In this document: positions 1-4,788 of the stretch, piece after piece
Layout of the letters: every line of letters starts with the position of its first letter
Numbering within the stretch: the first letter of the stretch is position 1
Made by a program: the position numbers and the translations under genes
NCBI GenBank assembly: GCA_035457545.1
Contig: DATIBM010000255.1
Coordinates: forward strand, 1 to 16,818
From: Nitrospira_G sp035457545
Lineage (GTDB): Bacteria > Nitrospirota > Nitrospiria > Nitrospirales > Nitrospiraceae
DNA length: 16,818 bases
Direction of reading: 5' to 3'
Notes under the pieces: generated by a model
Told to the model about the DNA's origin: nothing
Database searches by the model: none
What the model saw: the letters and a program-made list of their open reading frames with translations, nothing else

Positions 1-297
1 GAGCTGATCTGAATGTTCCACACTACCTACTTTATCCTCAATGCACACTGCAATAGTCCCATTAATGACCAAAAGAACGTCTATATTCTTATATTGTCTT
101 CTTATCTCGATAGATTTTATTGTGGTAGGAATTTGACGACCATGCTTAGCGAAGAGAGCCTGCAAGAAGGCACGCCCTAAATGGTGTAGAGATTTGTCAT
201 GTACCTCTGAGGCAGGATCACCCCAAGTGGCCAACCAACATAGCATCGCGTCCTGGGACAGCTCTGAACTGGCGAATTGAAAGAGATTAGGTCTCAT
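1..297 (-). CDS. PD-(D/E)XK nuclease family protein (PDDEXK_4-like), partial
   Basis: The first 99 residues of a gene that continues past the left edge. It starts at ATG 297 with a good Shine-Dalgarno (AGGAGAGGAAA) just upstream. The opening MRPNLFQFASSELSQDAM and the core NIDVLL...VCIEDK match what I remember of the PF14281 (PDDEXK_4) family, restriction-endonuclease-fold proteins often found in accessory DNA. The candidate active site is D73 plus E87-x-K89 of the IEDK motif, an intact PD-(D/E)XK pattern. The C-terminal part is not visible, so length and partner domains are unknown. Base composition is clearly more AT-rich than the ATPase or MgtE genes in this window, which suggests transfer. 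It could be a lone nuclease-like protein or part of a defence gene set to the left. The family call rests on pattern recognition only. Confidence 0.75.
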   Translation of the reverse strand, partial: MRPNLFQFASSELSQDAMLCWLATWGDPASEVHDKSLHHLGRAFLQALFAKHGRQIPTTIKSIEIRRQYKNIDVLLVINGTIAVCIEDKVGSVEHSDQL

Positions 298-359
298 CGT
301 TTCCTCTCCTCTCCGACTCCATTCTAATATGATCAACAAATATGACCATCTTTCCGACC

Positions 360-596
360 TCACGGCTTCACGCCGCAGCGTATTAACACTTGGGTTCGCA
401 CCTTGTCCAGGGCGTTGAATCGGGCCACGGGGTCGTCAATCCACGAGGCCTTCTCAAAGTCATGCCGCGCCTCCTCGAACTCTTTTCGGCAGATGTACTC
501 CTGTACAACCTGCTTGAGCGACTTGTTCATCGTGACCCGCATGAGCGCGTCTCCCTGCACCACGATCTCGATGATCAAGGCGAAAATCCATTCCAT
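360..596 (-). CDS. Small hypothetical protein (78 aa)
   Basis: I do not recognise this protein. ATG 596 is preceded by a strong Shine-Dalgarno (GAGGAGGTGACCC), which argues that it is translated. An internal ATG at residue 19 has its own weaker AGGGAG, so a 60-aa product is possible. The N-terminus is a short hydrophobic stretch (residues 3-14); the rest is charged and helical-looking (residues 20-50), with WIDDP near residue 52. There are no cysteine pairs beyond isolated residues and no clear membrane protein design. It lies 30 nt after the end of the Tat-signal gene and 62 nt before the nuclease-like gene, all on the same strand, so co-transcription with the Tat gene is possible. Plus-strand open frames over the same DNA are judged to be shadows. 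Confidence 0.6.
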   Translation of the reverse strand: MEWIFALIIEIVVQGDALMRVTMNKSLKQVVQEYICRKEFEEARHDFEKASWIDDPVARFNALDKVRTQVLIRCGVKP

Positions 597-626
597 GGGT
601 CACCTCCTCTCGTGTGAGATGACTGA

Positions 627-1230
627 TTAAGTCATGAGAAGCCGGGTGATGGGCTGCGCGAAGGCCACGAGCTTAGCGATGCTGAACGATCCTTCCGATT
701 GCAGCAGTCGCCCGAGGCTCGTCCCGCTCGGTAGCGTGAGGAAACGGACCCGATCCCCGTAGGGCGCAACGACCTTCAGCAGATCGTCCAGCAGGAGCGA
801 ATCCATGGGACCTACCGATACGTGGATCAGATGATCCGCCATCGCACAGGCCGTGCGAAGCACAGTCGGTGCAGGCATACAACTCCCGACTGACCGCGAA
901 GCAGCCAGAGAGGCAGAAGGGACATGGTCCGATCCAGGAACTCGCTATCGGCGACCATCGTTTCAGGCGCACCGCCGGTGGAAGATAAGACGGCACGACC
1001 TCCCGGCAATCGGCTTCGTCACGGACATCTTCCCATCGCTCAATCGCCAGCAAATCGTCCAACGCCGATGGATCGTTTCGCGAGCGCGGTTCCTCATCGG
1101 CCGGTCCATAACCCGATCTCTCGATCTGCGAATTGCTTCTCATGGGGGCCGCACCGATCGCCCCGGCCGGCAGGAGCATACCCATTCCCGCGAGCCCCGC
1201 CCGCTTGATGAACGATCGCCGATTCAGCAT
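627..1230 (-). pseudogene. Tat-signal zinc-ribbon protein, probably frameshifted
   Basis: ATG 1230 follows a good AAGGAGG site. The N-terminus has a twin-arginine signal (NRRSFIKRAG, then a hydrophobic run to GAIGAAP), so export by Tat is predicted. A conserved-looking stretch (LLAIERWEDVRDEADC, then CPFC...YACTDC) forms a CxxC-x13-CxxC zinc ribbon resembling the CHC2 primase-type finger, with C121/C124 and C138/C141 counted from an in-frame start at 1284. After about position 860 this frame becomes an arginine-rich, shadow-like tail that stops at 673. From 878 the +1 frame reads as good coding sequence (GPMDSLLLDDLLKVV...) to a TAA at 627-629. The simplest reading is one extra base, or two lost, between about 820 and 878. 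Two overlapping genes, or a sequencing error, are the alternatives. Function unknown. Confidence 0.55.
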
Positions 1231-1409
1231 GGGGCGCCTCCTTGGTCTCTGGAATTCTGCTTTATGCACGTGCGCGCGCCCCAATTCCCCTCTCGATCGG
1301 TCATGACGCGCCGCCTTCCCTCCTCGAAGGCGAGCTTACACCCGCCCCGTGACGGAGCAGGTCACAGGGCTTCGGTCAGCGGAACAGGCAATGGGCTGGA
1401 GATGGTCGA

Positions 1410-2408
1410 CTACGACGAATACTGGCGGGAGGCGGCGGCAAGCTTCGACCGGACGGCGTCAATGAGAGCCTGGGGACTCAGCACCTTGGCATCCGCGCCC
1501 CAGGACAGGACCCAGGAGGCCAGCTCATCCAGGCCGCCGGCTTCAATGGTGGCCACTACGGACCCGTCAGCTTGAACCTCTACACGCTGAGTGGGATGCC
1601 AGCGTCGCTCTTTGACGAGGTACGCGACCTCCGGGCTGAACCAGATCCGCACGGTATGGACCGGTTCGTCGATCAAGCCGAACAATCGTTCATAGGCCCG
1701 CTCGATGGAGAGATCCTCAGGGATGTCACAGATGTCATCGATCAGCTCCACCGAAGCAATCCGTTCCACGGCGAACAGGCGTCGGGCCTTGGAGCGATGC
1801 GAGTAGCCGAACAGGTACAGCCCATACTGATAGAGGAGCAGCGCATAGGGGTCGACGCGATGCTCGACCGGTTCATCGCATCCGGCAGCGGTATGGTTCA
1901 GTCGTACCACGCGCTGCAGCAAGAGCGCCTTTTGAATCTGCGCGAGGAGAGGGCCTTGTTTCTCATACGGCCGGATGGGGGCTTGAAGCGGAACAAAGAC
2001 CTGGGTGATGCGTTTGAGATGATTCGCGACCTTGGTCGGCAGCCCGGCCTCCACCTTCTGAATGAGGTGCTCCAGGCTCTCCACGAAGGGCGTACCGTTC
2101 AAGTACGCGAGATGGCTCTTGGCCAAGTACAGGGCCATGAGCTCGGGAAGCGTCGCCGGTTCGGGCTTGATGCCCTGATAGCCTCCGTCGATGCGCCAGA
2201 CCCGTTCGCCGCCCCCTTCGTGATCGACGAACACATAGCCGAGTCCCTCAATCGCTTGAAGATAGTCGTAGATATGCCGCCGGCTGACCTGGAACTCCTC
2301 TTCCAGCTCGGCCCTGGTCATCCCCCGTGAGCACAGGGTACGGATCATCCGCACCATCCGTGCCCCGGGATTGGCATCCTTGCGCTCTTTCCTCCCCGGC
2401 CCTTCCAT
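1410..2408 (-). CDS. WYL-domain transcriptional regulator
   Basis: A DNA-binding regulator of the YafY/PafBC type. Residues 18-75 form a winged helix (RMIRTLCSRGMTRAELEEEF, then VSRRHIYDYLQAIE with a basic/aromatic wing). Residues about 150-222 form a WYL domain (VEHRVDPYALLLYQYGLYLF, then RLFAVERIASVEL). The C-terminal region 252-325 (LDELASWVLSWGADAKVL) matches the WCX extension usual for these proteins. The eponymous Trp-Tyr-Leu is changed to Leu-Tyr-Leu (residues 197-199). WYL domains bind nucleic acid or nucleotide ligands and often control phage-defence or DNA-damage genes. Length (332 aa) is normal. ATG 2408 has only a weak purine-rich leader (GAAAAGGG); ATG at residue 18 is an alternative. 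Surrounding accessory genes make local regulation plausible, but no operator was identified. Confidence 0.88.
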   Translation of the reverse strand: MEGPGRKERKDANPGARMVRMIRTLCSRGMTRAELEEEFQVSRRHIYDYLQAIEGLGYVFVDHEGGGERVWRIDGGYQGIKPEPATLPELMALYLAKSHLAYLNGTPFVESLEHLIQKVEAGLPTKVANHLKRITQVFVPLQAPIRPYEKQGPLLAQIQKALLLQRVVRLNHTAAGCDEPVEHRVDPYALLLYQYGLYLFGYSHRSKARRLFAVERIASVELIDDICDIPEDLSIERAYERLFGLIDEPVHTVRIWFSPEVAYLVKERRWHPTQRVEVQADGSVVATIEAGGLDELASWVLSWGADAKVLSPQALIDAVRSKLAAASRQYSS

Positions 2409-2477
2409 AAACCCTTTTCCCGTGGAGGTGGTTCAGCGATCGGTCTTCGCTTCCTGATTTTCCCACATACTCTCAAA

Positions 2478-2636
2478 CTACTTAAGCCTTTCTACATATT
2501 CAAATGACTCCATACAATTGGAAAGAAGTTCAGGGGTCATATAAGCTAATTCAGGATGATTCGCTATTAACTCGTCTAGAATTTCATGGACGTTAAATGA
2601 CTTGCCTCGCCAGTTCGTATAGATATAATCGCCCAT
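2478..2636 (-). CDS. Small AT-rich hypothetical protein (52 aa)
   Basis: The open frame extends upstream to about 2912, but that extension is not protein-like. The likely start is ATG 2636, directly after a textbook AAAGGAGG site. The product begins MGDYIYTNWRGKSFNVHEIL and continues with two short helical segments (DELIANHPELAYM, then PELLSNCMESFEYV). It is acidic and has no signal peptide or membrane span. I do not recognise a family. The gene is much more AT-rich than neighbouring WYL and ATPase genes, which fits recent acquisition. It stands alone between the WYL regulator (69 nt downstream) and the toxin-antitoxin remnants. Confidence 0.6.
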   Translation of the reverse strand: MGDYIYTNWRGKSFNVHEILDELIANHPELAYMTPELLSNCMESFEYVERLK

Positions 2637-2980
2637 CGAGTATCCTCCTTTCAGCGGCGCTCGTTGGCCGAATTCTCCAAGCTCTGGTCTCCTTCCCTGG
2701 CCCCCTTTCTGAACACCTGGGTTGTCGCTAACTCGGCTGATTGTAGCAACAGACTGTGACGGATGAGGTCCTACCGGTGCAATCCCCCGGAACGCCAGGC
2801 AGATGGACCGTCCGACCAGGCAGAGGGGATGTGAAGATGCACCGGAACAGGCCACACCCGAACAGGGCCAGGTCTTGAATTTAGCTATTGGGGATTGAAC
2901 GTCTTTTCTCACGAGACCGCGGCGTTAGGGCGCGGCAAGTGGGAGACGGCGACGCCTCGCTCGCTGATCCTCGACGGTAT
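2637..2980 (-). other. Non-coding or degenerate stretch upstream of the 52-aa gene
   Basis: No convincing gene on either strand. A plus-strand frame (2888-3928, 346 codons) crosses part of it but runs antisense to the DUF5615/DUF433 homologies and is rejected. Just beyond the stop of the DUF5615 remnant (2981-2983), another minus frame reads VEDQRARRRRLPLAAP before stopping. This loosely resembles the C-terminal part of DUF5615 proteins and may be its decayed tail. No clear promoter was found. Confidence 0.35.
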
Positions 2981-3166
2981 TCACGACTTGATGGCCGAGA
3001 AGTCCAGATCTTGCGTCAGAATGGCCCTGCCCTCGGCTTCCCCCAGAGCTACGATGGCATGATCGGAAGCAGTGGCAGGGAGGATTTCACTGACACCGAC
3101 AGCGTCGTGGCCGAGGTCGCGGAGAAATTCCAAGAAAGATTCGGAGGGCGAGTCTGGCAATTGCAC
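2981..3166 (-). pseudogene. DUF5615 (PIN-like toxin) remnant
   Basis: Sixty-one codons with clear DUF5615 landmarks: FLRDLGHDAVGVSEI, the alternating region SDHAIVALGEAEGRAIL, and the acidic TQDLDF motif that carries a catalytic-site aspartate in PIN-like proteins. The family is usually about 110 aa. Here the frame ends right after DLDFSAIKS, so the second half is missing. The N-terminal strand with the first conserved Asp (normally LLLDxNL) is also not recognisable. Only a GTG start (3166) without a useful ribosome site is available. It directly follows a better preserved DUF5615 gene on the same strand, so it looks like a second decayed toxin from a tandem array. Confidence 0.6.
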
Positions 3167-3190
3167 ACCCAGGCCACCAGCTCTGCGGGA

Positions 3191-3556
3191 TCAGTCGTTT
3201 TCGGTGGGACCGAGATGAATACGGATACGGCCGGGCTCCACGATCCACAGTCGGCCGACAGGCGATTCCTTAGAGACCGCATGAACGATCTGCTCAATGA
3301 GCCCCTGCATCCCTGCCAGGGTGGGATGTGGATGACGCAGTATGATGAAACCCGGGGAATGCTCCGGAGGAAAATCCAAGAGTTGGGCGAAGTCAAGATC
3401 TACGGTGATCAGGCACCGCTCTTCTCGCTTGCAGGCTGCGGCGTCATCCTCAGCACCTTGCAGATCTTCATCGAAGACCGTGCTCACGGCGTGCCCGGCC
3501 CTAATGAGCGGCGCCTGCCAGCGGGGATCACAATTTTCGTCGAGCTTGAATTGGCA
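3191..3556 (-). CDS. DUF5615 PIN-like toxin, start codon apparently lost
   Basis: Homology to DUF5615 proteins (Mut7-C/PIN-like predicted RNases, toxin partners of DUF433) begins at QFKLDENCDPRWQAPLIRAG near 3553. It continues through STVFDEDLQGAEDD, CLITVDLDFAQ, GFIILRHPHP and ESPVGRLWIVEPGRIRIH to a stop at 3191-3193. All family landmarks, including the acidic residues of LDEN and VDLDF, are present. However, the frame before QFKL reads TGA CAG TGC with no start codon. A GTG lies at 3557-3555, but one extra C after it puts it out of frame and leads to an early stop. The first in-frame GTG (3487) would drop the N-terminal strand and its Asp. The DUF433 stop codon is in this same frame, three nucleotides upstream of the TGC codon. 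Confidence 0.7.
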   Translation of the reverse strand, partial: CQFKLDENCDPRWQAPLIRAGHAVSTVFDEDLQGAEDDAAACKREERCLITVDLDFAQLLDFPPEHSPGFIILRHPHPTLAGMQGLIEQIVHAVSKESPVGRLWIVEPGRIRIHLGPTEND

Positions 3557-3559
3557 CTG

Positions 3560-3835
3560 TCAGGTCGTGACTTCGACCGGGAGCACCCGTTCGCGGGCCA
3601 TTTCGGCGGCATACGCGAGACAGGCCCGGACATCTTCTCGCGTGAGACTCGGATAAGCAGCCAGCACCTCTTCGACACTATTCCCATTGGCAAGGTACTG
3701 GACGATGAGCCAGACCATGATGCGAGTCCCCTTCACGCAAGGCTGACCATGACAGATGCGGGGATTGATGCTGACGCGGTCAAGGAGATTTTTTATCGCA
3801 GGCCGAATGATAGGCCATGCACCCGGGTGGGTCAA
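3560..3835 (-). CDS. DUF433 antitoxin-like protein
   Basis: A small DNA-binding antitoxin family (PF04255) that normally represses its own operon and neutralises a DUF5615 toxin. Landmarks are NLLDRVSINPRICHGQPCVK followed by GTRIMVWLIVQYL, and the helix-turn-helix-like SVEEVLAAYPSLTREDVRACL. The expected start MKNLLDR reads ATA-AAA-AAT-CTC, an apparent ATG-to-ATA change at 3796-3794. The only standard alternative start upstream is TTG 3835, which would add an unusual 16-residue leader and sits inside a good promoter-like sequence. The toxin gene follows directly and in the same frame after the TGA. The ORF is intact from the expected start, but initiation looks impaired, so this may be a decaying antitoxin. 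Confidence 0.72.
   Translation of the reverse strand: MTHPGAWPIIRPAIKNLLDRVSINPRICHGQPCVKGTRIMVWLIVQYLANGNSVEEVLAAYPSLTREDVRACLAYAAEMARERVLPVEVTT
3807..3835 (-). promoter_or_regulatory. Sigma-70-like promoter for DUF433/DUF5615
   Basis: On the minus strand TTGACC (3835-3830) and TATCAT (3812-3807) are separated by exactly 17 nt, a near-consensus -35/-10 pair. Transcription would begin near 3800, only a few bases before the expected DUF433 start (now ATA, 3796). This would make the message leaderless or nearly so. The spacer carries CACCCGGGTG, a 10-bp palindrome that could be an operator; that role is inferred. Confidence 0.45.
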
Positions 3836-3863
3836 CGGGCAGCGAGCGAGAGGACCGACGCGC

Positions 3864-4418
3864 TCATGCTCTCGGTTGAAAGTCGCGGGCCTGCGAGAGC
3901 CAGCCTCGCTTTCGTAGGGTTTGCATGATCGTCTCGGCGGCGGGTCCGGCTGATGTGACGGTCGTGTCGATCGTCACGTCGGGATGGAGCGGCGGCTCAT
4001 AGTTGACCTGTAGGCCCGGCACCGTCGTGCTTTTGCCCGCATAGCCGCCCCGGTAGGTGCCCTTCTTGTCCCGCTGCTCACAGACGGCGAGCGGACAGAC
4101 GATCGCGACCTCCAAGAACTGGGGAATCAGCGACCGAGCCAACTCGCGATAGGCGCGACGATGGCCCGTGGCATCGAACAGGACCGGCACCCCATGGGCC
4201 ACGAGCCGGCTGCCGAAATACGCGAGCGCCCGGTAAAACAGATCCCGTTCTTCCAGACTGTAGGTCGGCTCCGGCGTCAGGACCCGCCGCAACGCATCGG
4301 ATTCGAGCACCTCCGCATTCAGACCCGCCTCCGCCAGCGCCCGTTTCAACTCAGTCGCAATCGTGCTTTTCCCCGAAGCAGGGAGCCCGGTCAGCCAGAC
4401 GGCAAAGGGTTGCGTCAT
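3864..4418 (-). CDS. cysC: Adenylylsulfate kinase-like protein (CysC family)
   Basis: A P-loop kinase of the APS-kinase family, which phosphorylates adenosine 5'-phosphosulfate to PAPS in sulfate activation. The Walker A motif is GLPASGKST (residues 11-19). Further family marks are the substrate region LESDALRRVLTP (38-48, where CysC usually has LDGDxxR), FDATGHRRAYRE (81-92), CPLAVCEQRDKKGTYR (108-123) and VPGLQVNYEPPLHPD (133-147). The 184-aa length is normal. ATG 4418 is preceded by a GAGGAAA site. No sulfate adenylyltransferase gene is nearby, and the Gly-Asp to Glu-Ser-Asp change leaves room for another small-molecule or sugar-phosphate kinase role. It is the first gene of the minus-strand group and is transcribed divergently from the ATPase. 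Confidence 0.82.
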   Translation of the reverse strand: MTQPFAVWLTGLPASGKSTIATELKRALAEAGLNAEVLESDALRRVLTPEPTYSLEERDLFYRALAYFGSRLVAHGVPVLFDATGHRRAYRELARSLIPQFLEVAIVCPLAVCEQRDKKGTYRGGYAGKSTTVPGLQVNYEPPLHPDVTIDTTVTSAGPAAETIMQTLRKRGWLSQARDFQPRA

Positions 4419-4437
4419 GGTTTCCTCGTTCTCTTGT

Positions 4438-4524
4438 TCAGGATAATTTTGTTATGCGGGCACGGCGCCTCTCTACGGCATTCATCTCTTTGATGATCGT
4501 CTCGCAAGTCGGGTGCCATTCCAT
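4438..4524 (-). CDS. Possible 28-aa leader peptide or micro-ORF
   Basis: ATG 4524 to TGA 4440-4438, ending 19 nt before the cysC-like start. The peptide begins MEWHPTCETIIKEMNA and ends with a basic helix (VERRRARITKLS). The only ribosome-site candidate is a distant GGGGA. A TATAAT box lies 3 nt before the ATG, so if that promoter is real the peptide would be read from a leaderless message. Coding status is uncertain; it is equally possible that this is chance. Confidence 0.22.
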   Translation of the reverse strand: MEWHPTCETIIKEMNAVERRRARITKLS

Positions 4525-4527
4525 TCG

Positions 4528-4533
4528 ATTATA
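4528..4533 (-). promoter_or_regulatory. Perfect -10 box (TATAAT) upstream of the cysC-like gene
   Basis: Minus-strand TATAAT about 110 nt before ATG 4418. No recognisable TTGACA lies 16-18 nt further upstream, so it would need an activator or an extended element. It is the best promoter candidate for the cysC-like gene. Confidence 0.35.
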
Positions 4534-4731
4534 TTTTTCCCCAGGCGGGCGGACATGATGACGCCTATCACCCCATAGGAAGCCCAGACCTGGTGCGAAA
4601 CGCTACAGTGGAGCAGGCGGTATCCTTCTCCCTCCCCATATTTCTTTCGGCGCTTCTCTCATCTTCCGCCCACTATCCTGACAGCTCAGCTACCGGCGAG
4701 GCAGACCAGCCTGCTGGCATTCCCAGTGCAA

Positions 4732-4759
4732 TTGCTCAGCCTCATACATAGGGTAGGAT
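4732..4759 (+). promoter_or_regulatory. Weak promoter-like pair before the ATPase operon
   Basis: TTGCTC (4732-4737) and TAGGAT (4754-4759) with a 16-nt spacer. Transcription would start near 4766, giving a leader of about 23 nt before ATG 4789. Both hexamers deviate from consensus and the Shine-Dalgarno is poor, so this is only a candidate. Confidence 0.25.
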
Positions 4760-4788
4760 GAGGCCACGATATCATCATCGGGCAGCCC

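Larger units (their letters stand above)
4419..4788. other. Divergent intergenic region between cysC-like gene and ATPase
   Basis: About 370 nt without a large gene, which must hold the promoters for both directions. On the minus strand there is a perfect TATAAT (4533-4528) and a 28-codon open frame. On the plus strand a weak promoter-like pair lies just before the ATPase. A short CT-rich tract lies around 4620-4665. Nothing else was recognised. Confidence 0.5.

Noticed and set aside
619..635. ATGACT/AGTCAT inverted repeat at the end of the Tat-signal gene
   Set aside because: Only 6 bp and partly overlapping the stop codon; too short to call a terminator.
853..1575. Plus-strand open frame of 240 codons
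   Set aside because: Crosses the Tat-signal gene in antisense and an intergenic stretch; no protein-like segment.
1572..2330. Plus-strand open frame of 252 codons
   Set aside because: Antisense to the WYL regulator, whose domains are clear on the minus strand.
2888..3928. Plus-strand open frame of 346 codons
   Set aside because: It runs antisense to clear DUF433 and DUF5615 homologies and the end of the cysC-like gene, and has no recognisable domain.
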